This document shows, piece by piece, positions 10,976 through 22,780 of a stretch of 64,000 nt of DNA. The notes beneath the pieces are model-generated. The model searched no databases. It saw only the letters and a program-made list of their open reading frames with translations, and was not told where the DNA came from. The translations under genes and the position numbers were made by a program. How positions within the stretch are numbered: position 1 is the stretch's first letter; each line of letters opens with the position of its first letter. The stretch is from Apus apus (lineage: Eukaryota; Chordata; Aves; Apodiformes; Apodidae): the NCBI RefSeq assembly GCF_020740795.1, contig NC_067283.1:42955659-43019658 (forward strand), written 5' to 3'.

Positions 10976-12136
10976 ACTGCCCTGAAAAGAAGCAGCAAAG
11001 TTTCATCTTGATGCAGTTTTCCTTATGCTGGTACTGGTAACTCGTCACTTAGATCTAGACCAAGAGATACATGAAACTACAGGCCCACCCCACCCTAAAA
11101 GCTACAGCAGACCTTCCTGAATTTTTCAGTCCAGCTCTTTGGGGAATCCAGAAAGTGAAAAAAAAAATTGTCTGAAAGTTATTGCAATCCTCTTTAAACA
11201 CAAAAAAACCTGTTGGCTTATCCAAAATGCACCCTGAATCTCCAAAGCTGTGCTTATTTCTTACTTTTGGAAAGAGGTACCATTTCTGCTCTAACAAATC
11301 AAAATGTTATTCCCTTGAAGTCTCTCTATGGGGAGGGGCAAAAAAAAGCTAGTAACTTCACAAGAAAGTAAAACAAAAGGGTTTGGTTTTTCCCTGTCTC
11401 AATGTTCCTTGTAGCCTCTTCTGTTATCCAAGTCAGGTGCACTGATAAAAGTAACAGCAACTTTTATAAAACTAATTAGGTTTCAGGTGAAAAGGTAAAA
11501 AGAAATACTCAATGACAGGATACATTAAAGGAAGCCTTGCTTTTTATCTAAACTTTACAACGACTGCACTAAGCCACTTAAATGAACAATTTGGTTTAAA
11601 CTTAAAGAATTTGTGCATTTTCATCAGCTTCGCTTTGTGCTGTTGGATTACTGTGTTTCAGAAAAAAAACACACAGAAATGCCAAAAAGATGCAAACTTA
11701 ACTCTTCCCAGCGAGTGAATCCCACTCACTTTCACAAAAGGTTCAGAGTTGTCTGGGAACAAGACGCTGTGCTCACCAGTAAATCAAACACACTGAGGTA
11801 TAAAAAGGAGAACAGGAAAAAGTTCTCTGCTGCAGCAGCAATTCAAAAAAAACAAAAGTCCCCCCTCCCATAGTCCCAACCCACAGAACTGCAGTATGGT
11901 CAAGAACACAAACTCTCTACTAACACCTACTACCCATTTTCTCCATTAAAAAAGTTACATAGAGCCTTTCTTGGCTTAGTCTACAGAATGCACCACACAA
12001 ACCACTTAATGTGCAGCACAGCAACACTTGTTTGTGCATGAAACCCCATGGTGGGGGGGGAGAGGTAAAACGTTCTGAACTGTAAGTGTGTGGGGATGGG
12101 AAGGGGGAGATAAACCAGGGAGGGAAGGGAGGACAA

Positions 12137-12144
12137 TGAGGTAG
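12137..12144 (-). promoter_or_regulatory. let-7 8-mer target site (proximal pair, B)
   Basis: The mRNA reads CTACCTCA, 164 nt after the TRIM71 stop codon and 79 nt (start to start) from site A. Regulation of lin-41/TRIM71 by let-7 through stop-proximal 3' UTR sites is established in nematodes and vertebrates, so this position is as expected. Confidence 0.85.
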
Positions 12145-12215
12145 ATAGAATTTAACTTTACAGGCTCACTCCCTGCACAAAAGATAAGTACATTCATCTG
12201 TAAAAAAATTAAAGA

Positions 12216-12223
12216 TGAGGTAG
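12216..12223 (-). promoter_or_regulatory. let-7 8-mer target site (proximal pair, A)
   Basis: The mRNA reads CTACCTCA, 85 nt after the stop codon. On the plus strand the octamer is followed by gtttga, similar to the ggttgt further along let-7, so some 3' supplementary pairing across a bulge is possible. With site B it forms the classical let-7 control region of TRIM71. Confidence 0.87.
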
Positions 12224-12273
12224 GTTTGAATCAACGTTGTATTTTTTTTTTTTCATTTTCTCTTAGAAGAATT

Positions 12274-12281
12274 TCCCTGAG
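12274..12281 (-). promoter_or_regulatory. miR-125 (lin-4 family) 8-mer target site
   Basis: The mRNA reads CTCAGGGA, the full 8-mer seed match for miR-125, only 27 nt after the stop codon. The plus strand continues TCCCTGAGA, so miR-125 position 9 can pair too. miR-125 is the vertebrate lin-4, often co-transcribed with let-7, and both are known to act on heterochronic genes such as lin-41/TRIM71 and LIN28. Confidence 0.8.
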
Positions 12282-12308
12282 ACAGTTTCTTCCTAATTCA
12301 AACACAGA

Positions 12309-13760
12309 TTAGAAGACGAGAATTCGATTGTTTCCGAAGTCGACCACAACAATCATGCCATCAGGGGTGACGGCTATCCCTGAAGGACGGTCCATCTGAC
12401 CAAAGCCGCTTCCCTGAGTGCCGAACTTGCATAAGAAGCTCCCGTTTGACTCGAAGATCTGCACTCGGTGGTTCCTGGAATCGGCCACGATGATGCGCCC
12501 CTCCTGATCCACCGCCACGCCCTGCGGGCGCAGGAACTGCCCGTTCCCCGTGCCCTCCGAGCCCAGAAAGCGCGCTGACTGGCAGTCTGGATGGATGACC
12601 AGCAGGCGATGGTTGTTGAAGTCTGTCACGACCAAGTGGCCCTCGTGATTGAAAGTCACACCTCTGGGGGAATCAAAGTGCTTCCAGAGCGCCCCTTCAA
12701 AGCCGTACTTGTTAAGAAACACTCCGTCGGGCCCGAACAGCTGAACGCGATGGTTCCTCGTGTCAGAGACCAGGATCTTGCCCTCTGCGTTGACGGCCAC
12801 GTCCCATGGGTAATTGAATTGCCCGTTCTTTGTTCCTTTCTCCCCGAACTTCAGGATGAACTGCCCCTCAAACGTGAAGATCTGGATGCGATGATTGTCC
12901 TTGTCGGCCACAACGATCCTGCGCGAGACGTCACAGGCCACGCCGGCAGGCCGGTCAAACTGGCCTGGCCGCGAGCCCAGCGTGCCAAACTTGTGATGGA
13001 AGGTCCCGCATGGCTTGAACACCTGGATGCGGTTGTTACTGCGGTCAGCAACGATGATGTAGCCTTCTTTGTCTACGCTAACCCCCCAGGGGCGGCAGAG
13101 CTTGCCGTCGCTGTCTCCCTCGCTGCCGAAGGAGAGCCCCGGCAGCCCGATGCCGATGTAGCTGCGCCCGGACTTCACCACAACCTTGAAGGGGCTGTTC
13201 TCAATGTGCTGGTTGCACATCATCACAGATATCAGGTGTTCTCCCTCCAGCTGTGGGCGGTAACTGACCAGGTAGGTCCCGTTCTGCTGATCACTGACGT
13301 CTGCCCCAAAAAGGTTTCCATCCGGGCCCATCACCACGGCGGAGATCATGTCGCCTCCTGACAGGCGAGGCTCACCGTCGTGGTCATACCCTATCACTGT
13401 GAAAGAGGCCACTTTGCCCTGCAGTGCACGCTTAAGGCCTTCCCCAGTGGCTTTAGTCAGCGGAGCAAAAGCCCCACTGCTGACAAAACCCATTGATTTA
13501 ATGGCCATGTACAACGCCTGGTCGGGGGGAGTGAACATGATCCTGTCATCTTCCTGCGGCTGGAGAAGGCCTCTCACGTTCTTCAGCTCCTGCACCTGAG
13601 CCAGCATGCGGTCCCGAGCCAGAAGAATGTCCATGGTGCGACCCTCCTCCAGGACCTGCTGAACAGCACTAATTGTGTTGTCCAGCTTATTTAGGTTCTG
13701 ACGTAACTTTTCAACTTGCAAGTAGAGTGACTTAGCCTTGACTTGACGAATCTTTTCCAC
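12309..13760 (-). CDS. TRIM71: TRIM71 (LIN-41), last exon: coiled-coil end, filamin domain, six NHL repeats
   Basis: TRIM71 is a TRIM-NHL protein that binds stem-loops in target mRNAs through its NHL propeller, represses them, and keeps embryonic and neural progenitors proliferating. The exon encodes 483 residues and TAA. Residues 1-60 are the end of the coiled coil. About 94-195 form the filamin/Ig domain. Six NHL blades follow, with core motifs at about 223-248, 270-295, 317-342, 364-389, 411-436 and 458-483 (pattern RPxGVxVDxxGxIIVADxxNxRIQVF), ending NNRILVF. The match to human TRIM71 in memory is close and needs no gap: residue n equals human n+385. Arginines 223 and 411 correspond to human R608 and R796, the hydrocephalus sites, and both are kept. 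The true first codon here is GTG (Val) directly after the acceptor AG at 13761-13762, so this is an exon start and not a translation start. The exon is much richer in GC and CpG than its flanks. Confidence 0.97.
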   Translation of the reverse strand: MEKIRQVKAKSLYLQVEKLRQNLNKLDNTISAVQQVLEEGRTMDILLARDRMLAQVQELKNVRGLLQPQEDDRIMFTPPDQALYMAIKSMGFVSSGAFAPLTKATGEGLKRALQGKVASFTVIGYDHDGEPRLSGGDMISAVVMGPDGNLFGADVSDQQNGTYLVSYRPQLEGEHLISVMMCNQHIENSPFKVVVKSGRSYIGIGLPGLSFGSEGDSDGKLCRPWGVSVDKEGYIIVADRSNNRIQVFKPCGTFHHKFGTLGSRPGQFDRPAGVACDVSRRIVVADKDNHRIQIFTFEGQFILKFGEKGTKNGQFNYPWDVAVNAEGKILVSDTRNHRVQLFGPDGVFLNKYGFEGALWKHFDSPRGVTFNHEGHLVVTDFNNHRLLVIHPDCQSARFLGSEGTGNGQFLRPQGVAVDQEGRIIVADSRNHRVQIFESNGSFLCKFGTQGSGFGQMDRPSGIAVTPDGMIVVVDFGNNRILVF

Positions 13761-13849
13761 CTTGGAGGGGGGAACAGGGAGGAGAGAAAAGCAGGTTTAC
13801 ATCAGGAAAAAGACAACCCAATACACACACTTCATAATGTCACTCTTCG

Positions 13850-13960
13850 AAACACAGAATCATTTAGGTTGGAAAAGACCTTTAAGATCATCAAGTCTAA
13901 CCATTAATCTAGCTCTACCATGTCCACCGCGACACCACATCCCTAGTTGTGCCACTGTTG
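13850..13960 (-). mobile_element. CR1 LINE fragment close to exon 4 acceptor
   Basis: The plus strand reads cacagaatcatttaggttgg, then aaaagacctttaagatcatc and aagtctaaccattaat, the reversed 3' end of a common avian CR1 subfamily. The element is thus on the minus strand, in sense with TRIM71. It resembles the copy at 62488-62840 more than the other CR1 copies here. The inner end is approximate. Confidence 0.85.
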
Positions 13961-16365
13961 CCAGCACATTGTCATGGAACTGCAGAACAAGCCTCAAAAA
14001 AAACATGTAAAGAAACAAATGAGGAAAAGTAACTACTTATCCAAACTCAGGATTTTTTTTTCTCTCCCACCCTCCAGCCAAAATCATACATTCTTACTCT
14101 GCAGAGCTGCTACTTCAGAGTACTATTTGAAAAGAAGAGTCACTTGCTTACTAATAACTTGCTTCCTCAAATGCTATTCTGTTTTTTCTCTAGTTGCAAG
14201 GTACTTGACAGATCATCCAAAGGGACTCTGCCTTATTGAGATGCCAGGGAGGACAAATGTTACTACAAGCTCTCAAAAAAGAGCAGAGGTTGAGGCTTCT
14301 CTAACCAGAACTTTGACCAACTTCAGAAGTTAGGCTGTTACCACACATAGCTGATGCTAGGAGTCAGCATCAGCTAAATAAAGCACATGGGCTCCTGTCA
14401 TTCCCCTGCCTGCCAGAACTGTTTTCAACTGGCTGGGTAATACTAGATATCTAATCTCCAGGAATTTTTAGGGTCCAATTATTTTAATATTTTCTTGCAA
14501 ATGCTGGCAGTCATGCTGAGCTAGTGTTTTACAACAGGATGCTTTATAATGTAACTTCAAATGACACAGAAGGCACTGCTGCCAGTCCCTTCATGCCAGG
14601 TTGAAGCCCAAGCAAAAATGGTAACTATTTTATGTAAGTGTGTGTTTATCTTTACTCATGAACAACCACTTTAGACCATCTGGCAAAGACACCTGCCTTG
14701 TAAAACTAATGAAACATGTAACTGCTTTATTGTTGCAAGAAATACATTTCCTTATGTCTGAATAACCTGCTTGGCTGTAGAACAATACCAGTAATGTATT
14801 TTAATGAGGGACAACTCTGCCTGATGACTCCTTACTTCTACACTGATTAAGTAACAGATGTACTAACATGCTATTTAAAGTTACAACATGCAGGTTTTAC
14901 CAGACTTAAAAAAAAAAAAAGAACTTGGGAGATACTTCCTCCAAATTTCCAAAAGAAATGAGCAATCGTAGGTCTCCACTTAATGCCTGACCCTCAGCTT
15001 TGGTGCCCAAAATTATTTACTAACATTCTTCATGTGAGGACTTGATACTCTTCAGCTTTTTCTGCTGTAATTATTTACAACCACCACCTTTTTAAGATGT
15101 TTTATAACCTGAAGAGACCTTGCACTTAAGTCCAGACATTCAGACAAAATGCATTTACAAATAACTTAGGGGCAGCGCTTACTTCTCCTGTACTAGGTAT
15201 GCCTCAAAAACAGAAGGCTGCAAAGCTCCTTGGGGAAATCTAACAGTGGAAAGTGAACTCATCTCCCTTAATCCAAATACCTCAGAAAAAGCAACATTAG
15301 AAGTACAGTAACTGTATCAAGTACATTCTTAATCTTACCACTGACACTTCTAGAAGAACTACAGAAAACCAAACTTGTCTTTGGGGGATTACTCTTACTG
15401 TAGCTTAAGTAGTTCCCTACAATAAAGTTTTACCAGAGTGGTCATTTTGCTGGCAATAGATATTAAACCAGAAAATTATTGTTCCAGTCACTGTAGATGA
15501 GGAGGAGGAAGAGCATAAGTACTTCAGCACGACAGCACTGCTCCTTGGCAGCATATGCCTGGCCAACCATGTGTACAGACCATTCTGCCCAGCTCTGATA
15601 GTACAGGCAGCAGCCACAGCAGCAGGTTTCCTGCCATGCTTTATCTGGTGTGACTGCAGATCATAGGAGCATTTCCAATCTGCTCCTGAACTTTTCCCAT
15701 CTTGACCATGTATTTTTGCCCCCCTATACCAGTACTAGCAACCACATGGTCATAGTCAGTTTGACTCGCTGATCTAAAAGACCTAATCCAACAGCAGACC
15801 GAGTCTGTTTGATTCTACAAGCAAGTCTCAAAGGTCCAATCCAAACTAATCTGCATTAAACAAGCAGAGAAGAGAGCCATGACCACCAAGTCACCTCTCT
15901 GCAATAAGAAATGCTGCTGCTACTTCCCTTCCTCTACTCAAAACATCACACATGCACTGTGGCTGACTTGAATGCAGGAGCTTGAGATTGTGGAGATACT
16001 CTTCCTGGAGAGTATGCCTTTACTTCCAACAGTAGTAACAAAAAATCAGAGGGATACTACCTTGATTGAGAGTAAAGTTTAGGTGTGGGGATAAAGTTAA
16101 TCTTGCAGAATTCCTCCTAGTCTTTCTAGAGTAAGATACAGCATATAAAGATTTACCTCTTTTTTTTTTAGTGAAAAGTGGATCATACCCTATTCTAAAG
16201 CGACATATGAAAGAGGCTTTAGAGACAATTGTTCAACACTGTGTTTCAAGGAGAAACATGAGGCACAGCTGCAGAGCTGGCAAAGGGGAGCACCCACCCT
16301 ACCTGTGGGGCTAAGCTCATGTGTAGGTACTCTGGTCCCTGCAAAAACCCAACCAGTTCCTCAAA

Positions 16366-16515
16366 TTATGGTAGAATGGTTTGGGTTGGAAGGGGCCTTA
16401 AAAAGCTCATCTAGTTCCAACTGCTCTGCATGGGCAGGGACACCTTCCATTAGACCAAGCTGCTCAAAGCCCCGGTCCAACCTGGCCTTGAACACTTCCA
16501 GGCAAGGAGACTAAG
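16366..16515 (-). mobile_element. CR1 LINE fragment in TRIM71 intron 3
   Basis: The words ggtttgggttggaagggg, ccatgggcaggg-like gcatgggcaggg, acaccttccattagacca and caacctggccttgaacactt mark the reversed 3' end of a CR1 element. It lies on the minus strand about 200 bp downstream of the exon 3 donor. It lacks most of the element. Confidence 0.9.
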
Positions 16516-16720
16516 AGGTACCTTCAGCACAAAACCAACCTGGGCCAGAATCCAGCATCCTGCCACCAACAAAAAAAGTGAGTTCACAGTAAACTGTAGT
16601 GTTTCAATTCTGTTTTCCTTGGCAATATACAAAAAACTGGCCACATACTAGTTAAAAAGTGTATTTTCACTTTGAAGAGGCACTTGCCAGCAGTTCAAAC
16701 CACATATCTAAGGGGCATAC

Positions 16721-16855
16721 CTTCCAGAGCAGCTCACACTCCCGCTCTTCCAAGGCCTTCTTATGTCTAGTAGTCACTGCTTTGACTTCAGACTGTACCA
16801 CCTTTGCTTTCATCTCAACCTGCTCCGCCACAGCCTGGGCTTGTTCAATGCTCAG
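16721..16855 (-). CDS. TRIM71: TRIM71, exon 3 (coiled-coil segment)
   Basis: The exon is 135 bp and 45 codons, phase 0 at both ends. It begins [20 protein letters not shown] and ends [15 protein letters not shown], the coiled coil that drives TRIM oligomerisation. Acceptor: T-rich tract, then CCCCAG at 16856-16861. Donor: GTATGC at 16715-16720. It joins exon 4 ([15 protein letters not shown]) and exon 2 (..QGRQAIQ) without a frame change. The matching human sequence is nearly identical as I recall it. Confidence 0.96.
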
Positions 16856-17867
16856 CTGGGGAATAAAAAAAAAAAGAGACAACACACTTAGGACTCAACC
16901 AAACCAATTAGAAATGCATCAGAAGATCACTGCCTATATTTCACAACGCCTTCAAGTGAAGGCATGAAGTCATAACTCTTGCTTTTTTCACCAAGCCTTC
17001 AGCCATTTCATACATCAGGGCTGAAAACTGACTTTTTCTTAACATCTATTACATGGAACGTATGGCTTCACTGTACCATCCACCAACACCACAGGATTAA
17101 ATTCCCTGTGCAATTCCAGCAAGTAGCTAGTATGAACTCAAACTAGAGATTCATACAAATTCACACTCTTGTTTTCCAACATGTAGAGAAGCTAAAGCTT
17201 GTCTTGTCCTTGAATATGGTTCAGACTGTTGTTGTGTGATGCTTCTGTATGCATCTGAGCTGCACAGCAATACCCCTAGCAGAATGGGAAGTGAATAAAT
17301 TTTAAAAGAAAAAACCAAATATTAGATGATTATAATTAAAAAGCATTCATCTAGTTATTGACACAGTGGATAGAGACCAAATTCCTTCCAATATAATCCT
17401 GCAATGCTAGTATTTTTAAAAACATTCTGCAGTAGTATTCTGCAAATACAAAGAATGCATCTGGAAGGAACATGTAAAACATCTAAACCTCTTTTCTCCC
17501 CTCAAAAAACTTAAGTTTCCTTCAAAAATCCTTCCCAAACTGCTTAGTTACACAAAATATTACACAAAAAGGCACAAAACCAAACAAGATGAAGAGCAAG
17601 CAAATCTGATCACAGCTCAATTGAAAAGGTTCAACCACAGTTATATGAATTTTTTCAACACCTTTGTCATACACAGTGAACCAGCATCAACATGCAGATA
17701 AGTTTGTGAACCTGTACGTGGTTCAAAATCATAGTATGTGAAAGTATTTAGCTTAGAAAAGAAGGGGAACTTAGCAATGCAAATAAATACCTGAATGGAG
17801 AGCACAGAGAGCAAGAGCCAGGCACTTTCCAGCAGTGTCCCTGACAGCAGCAGAGGCAATAGGCACC

Positions 17868-18080
17868 AACACAGGAGGCTGCCTCTGTATATCAGGAAAA
17901 CACTTTTCACTGACAGTCCACAGAGGCTGTGGAGTCTCCATCTTTGAGGGTATTCAAAAGCTGCCCAGACATGGTCCTGGGGAACTGGCTCTAATTGGTC
18001 CTGCTTAAGCTTGGGGGTTGAACAAGATGTCCAGAGGCACCCTTCCAATCTCAGCCATCCTGTGATTCTGTGACTGTACC
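17868..18080 (+). mobile_element. CR1 LINE fragment, antisense in TRIM71 intron 2
   Basis: This copy reads forward: ctgtatatcaggaaaacact, cagaggctgtggagtctcc, ggtattcaaaagctgcccag, acatggtcctggggaactgg, then ccttccaatctcagcc and the terminal tgtgattctgtga repeats. A short internal deletion before cagaggctgtgg is likely. The 3' end lies near 18080, and the element is antisense to TRIM71. Confidence 0.9.
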
Positions 18081-21000
18081 ATCAAGCATATTTTTTTCTC
18101 TTTTCATAAACTTTGCAATCAATTATTTCTAGAATATTAATACTAAGCAACACACTCAAGCCATCTAACCTGCTACCAACACACTACACATCACTGTAGC
18201 AGCTGACAAGCAAAAATATAAGTTGTTTACAGCTAAGAATGTAACTGAAACTCACTTTGATTTTCCACATTACAAACTAAAAGCCATGGAAATAGCCATG
18301 AGTTTTTGTTTTTAAATACTCATTTAAATTTTTAATTTATTAAAAAAAATTATTTAAGGCTTTACTGTACATTCAGAGCCTTATGAAAAATATCTTCAGT
18401 TTAATTCTGTGTATGAGGATGTACCAATCTAAGAACAAACTGATGCAACAATCTTCAAACTACTCAGTGTGATCCAGCTTTGCCTAGAAAGTCAGGGTGG
18501 GCTTTTTTGTTATCTTTTATGGAATTAGTTGCTAGTATTTTGCAAGTCTGATCTAGCAAGTCCAATGGCATCTAGTTTATGCCAACAACAGCAATGCTAA
18601 AGCAAAGCCAGAAGCATACTGTTAATTGGACATATCATTCCAGGCAGTTACTTTAAGACATCTAGTTTGAGTTAGATTTATTCTTCCAGTCACATAGGAG
18701 TAGAAAACTGAAAGGAAAAGGAACATTAACTTGGTCAGGTTCTTAGTCTCCAGAGACAAGATGAAGACAACCTTGAGAAAGTAAGACAAGGCAGTATTTC
18801 TGATCTTGCATCTCAAGAAGTCTCTTGCAAACAGACAGAGAAAAATAGGAGTGCTACTTGACAGCCCCTCTTGCAGGACAGGGCTCAGCAAGAAGAGCAT
18901 GCCTTCCAGCTGTTCCTCCTCTTCGTGTAACTCTTGGGTCACAGTCACCTTTCATTTTTAACAGGAAATGTCTTCAGATTCATGAACAGCCTCAATATCC
19001 CAGTCCCTCTGGAGGAAGACCTGACCTGCCTTCACATGTTCTGGCAGACAAATTTGACTCAACACTTCCCAAGTTGAGAGAAAATGAAAAGCCCATTACA
19101 ACAATTTGCAAAGCAGACATGAAGTCACAACTGGTCACAGATTCAGGCTTCATAAAAGCCCGTAACTCTTAGTTCTAGCTAGTAGAGTCCACACTAAATT
19201 TTGTGCCTTTATCATTTTTACTTTGCCATTCAATTACAGAAGCAGCTTCCAGTGCACAGAAAAGAGACCTGGATTCTTGTCAAATACAGTAAAACAGCCT
19301 CCCTCTCTTGTAATGAGAAACAGAAATGTCCTTGGAAATGCTAGGGAAGACATGCTATCCACTCATATTCCAATTCTAGCAAGCATGCCTGTGAGAGCAG
19401 GACAATCTTGGTTACTTGTTTGAGCTTTTTTTTGTACAGCAGTGTTCACTGAGACCATGATCCATGTGTATTCTTTTCTCCCACCTTATGGCTAAGAGCC
19501 ATCTCAAATTCCTTCACAATTCTTCAGTAAAACCACAATCTGCCTTTCAAGAACTCCATCATAGCAGGAGAGGTATAAATTCCTTGTGGATGCTACGACC
19601 TTTCATCTGCAGGAGTCAGTTACGGTAGGGCAAACCACTACGCTCAACAGCACAGTGTCCAATGAGTCATGTCATAATCTAGATTTATTTTCACTTGTCC
19701 GAGTCCAAGCAGCTCAGATTAGTGAAGGATGCCCAAAACACTAAGGCTCTTATTCTGCAGGATATTGACAAAGTTTTAGTAAAATTCACATGATCTTGCA
19801 CACTGCCAAAACAGGCTAGAACAGTCTAAGAAGGCTGACCAGCATCAAACACACAGCAGCAGGCAGCAGCATGGCAGGGGGGAACACCAGTAGGCCAGCT
19901 ATTTATCTGAAGCAAAAGCCAAAAGCTTTCAGTACAACTTATGAGAGCCTTCTTTTACATGGAAATCCCTTGTTCTCTTTGATTACTATACGATATCACA
20001 GCTCTGCCATGATAACTCTCTCCAGCTGCTCTGCAGGCATTTCCTGTGCAGAACTTGTCTCAGAGAGGTCAGCTTTTTAGGAAACACACTGAGCAACAGC
20101 ATTTCTTGCTCTGGTCAGACACCACACAATCTTTTGAACAACAAATCCTTTTGAAGGAAAGCAGCTTTTATGATGCACTCTCTTCATGGCATGCCATACT
20201 TATTCCAGTGCTAGTGAAAGAGATGGTCAGCCAGCTCACATGCTTAGGAAACAGAAGAAAATGCCCATGTTTATAGCAAAGAAGCATGTTGGATCATTGA
20301 ATTTCAACAGGAGAACAGCTATTTTGCTTCCTGCTGCTGGTCAATACAGTATGTTACCTATTTATAGCTGTGCCTATTCACTTGAGACCTCTCAGGGAAC
20401 CAAAGATGGTCAGTAACATTCCCCATTCTATTGGAGGTGTCACCAGTGCCCTGTGTGGAAAAAATAAACCCAAGGACTTTGCAATCTATCTTGTAAACTT
20501 TAGGGCTGAAACTGGTACTTCCAATTCTTCAGAGTAATACTTAATAACAGTGTTTGTGCAGGTGCTATGTTCCAGAGGGCCACAACAAAAGGAAACCTTG
20601 CACATTGAGCTTCCAGTGGGGCAGATAAGCATGAAGGAAAGCAATGCAGTAGCTATTGCTACCAGCACATTTCAGAATTTCTTGCTCTTCTCGAGAAACC
20701 CACCCAAATAGCAACAAACAACATTCAAAATACACATTTTAGCAGAAGAGGACAACAGCGTGCAGTATCACATGCACTTCAAACATTTCAAATAATTTAA
20801 TTATTAAATGTACAGGTCCCAATTTTTATTCTCCGGATATTTTCTACAAACAGAAATGGCTACTTTGTTAACACCTTAGGGTAGTTAACACCTCCTACAA
20901 TTCACACAGCATTTTACATCTCACAGCTTGGCATTGACATGTCCCTATGTAAAGTGCTACAGTACCTAACTACAACACGCAAAACCATACATGCCCTTCC

Positions 21001-22780
21001 AGGACAAGGCAGCAGACCCAGGCATGCCTAGCCAGTTCCTACATGCTCCAGCCAGTTTTGAGTAAAAGGTGAAGAGCAAAGTTGTATTGGATCCCAAGTG
21101 TCCTTTGCAAGCCCCCCTTTAGGTGGGCACCTCACCACTATGAGCTCCTCTTTTAACCACTTAGGAGGGGAAAAATACTAATGAGCTTGTTACACTGGCT
21201 CTGACATGGCAACTGCCTCTACAACACAAAGCTATGACAAAAAACAATGGAAAGGGTAAGAAGTAGCCAAGTAATACCATAGAACTTGGCTGCACTTCTG
21301 GGTATCTGGGCTGACTGACTACAGGGGTGGCCCAAATCAGGATTTGCCATTTTGTGGACTGGCAGCTTTCAGCCATTTTTAACACTTCCCGTCTTCTGTT
21401 GGACATTAGGAGCTGCAGCCTCAACAAACAAAAAGCTTTCTACATCTTTAGTTAAGTATTCCTATAGAATACTTAAATGTAGTGTTCTAGAAATATCACA
21501 AGTGATTTTTCATTGGTGCTGCTTTTTTAAATGAAAAATTATGAAGCATACAACACTCCAGGAAAAAAAAAAAAATCACAAAGTACATGCTCTGACAGAA
21601 ACAAGAAATTCAGAGCTAATTTCTAAGTTTTTCAATGAAGGTGCAAACCTCTGGACAGAAAGTTTAAAGCTGAAAGCAAACTGTTCTCTTCTTCAGAGGA
21701 ATCGTCCAGCATCAAGAACTGGCTATAAACTCCCTAATGTACTATTGGTGCAGGCATAGCACAAATCACAGTAATTGGACCAATTTGAAGGTTTCAGCCT
21801 AGAAAGTGTAAAGCACTAGAAGCAGCCTCACTTGAAAGAAAAATTTTCAGAGTTTTAAAAGAGGCATTTATGGAAGAGCTAGAGGCCAAGTTAACTCATG
21901 CCAGAAACTGAAGAACTATCACTTTGGCTTGTAATGAAAGAACAGACTTAGTCTAGAAGTTTTAGGCAGAACAGTAGTAGTTTGGACTGTGACACGTCAC
22001 AGCCCTCTTCCCTGATAACCATCTGCTCATATATAACACTAAGGAACTCAGGAAAACAACACAAAACAATAACTAGAAGCACAAAGACATTTGGCATCTA
22101 TCGATTTACATCCTAGACTTAGAGAAGCACAATTGACTCCATTTTGTTTACAAAGCTTCACTTCAGATTCTTAAACCTGCAAGCCTGACTTCAAAGCCAC
22201 ACACAAGGGTGCCTGAGCTAACTTGATGTGACAACCTCAGAACGATCCCTTGCAGCACAGCAGTGCCATCCTTCTCAGGTATCGACCTCCCGGCAGCACA
22301 GATCCATATGGCAACCCACAGGGAAGCTTCCACTGAAGGGCAGAGGCTCAAGGCAACAGATCACCTTCCTCCTCTGAGCTGGCCGAGTTCCTTATGGCAC
22401 CTCCTTCCCCCTTTCCCTAGAGTAAAAGTGCTAATCTGCTTCATACCACCTCCTCCACAAGTTGAGAGAGAAGAGGCATTCATTGCCTTAATGGCTGACC
22501 TGCCTTAGCACCAACTCCTAAACTTTTCATGCTGATAAAGAGGGGGTCACTGTGTTACCCGTCTCACTGCATTAAGTTAAATGTTGAAGCCTGCACTGTC
22601 AAACATCCCAGCAAAAACAACTACAGGTTCAGCTAGGTAAGAATCTGTTTTCCTAAACCACTGCATTTTAGACAACTGACACAAACAGATCAAGTTGTAT
22701 TTTACCAAGTTCACCTGGAAATTGACTCTAAATGGGAATAAGCACTCAAGGCTTTACTGTTACGCAAGTGCATTAGATTA

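Larger units (their letters stand above)
6025..12308 (-). other. TRIM71: TRIM71 3' UTR (about 6.3 kb)
   Basis: This is the stretch between the TRIM71 stop codon (12309-12311) and a good polyadenylation signal at 6042-6047. TRIM71 mRNAs of other vertebrates also have very long 3' UTRs, so the length fits. It holds four 8-mer let-7 sites, a miR-125 site and two miR-9 sites, listed separately. I see no CR1 or LTR in it, unlike the introns. Possible alternative AATAAA signals on the minus strand appear as TTTATT at 9839-9844 and 6456-6461. A C-rich tract in the mRNA (about 12052-12134) lies next to the first let-7 site. The short open frames here, including a hydrophobic 106-codon one at 7511-7831, are not supported as genes. 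The extent is inferred from signals, not from transcripts. Confidence 0.75.
13761..16720 (-). other. TRIM71: TRIM71 intron 3
   Basis: This 2,960-bp phase-0 intron has the donor GTATGC next to exon 3 and, at the other end, a long pyrimidine tract followed by CCAAG at the acceptor. It holds two minus-strand CR1 fragments (about 13850-13960 and 16366-16515), one of them only ~90 bp from the acceptor. I recognise nothing else in it. Confidence 0.9.

Noticed and set aside
12137..12223. Plus-strand TGAGGTAG copies considered as a let-7 gene
   Set aside because: Only the seed octamer matches, the rest of mature let-7 is missing and no hairpin precursor is visible. They are target sites on the minus strand.
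12591..13361. 256-codon open frame on the + strand
   Set aside because: It lies wholly opposite the TRIM71 filamin/NHL exon. Its length comes from the constrained GC-rich coding sequence on the other strand, and its translation resembles no family.
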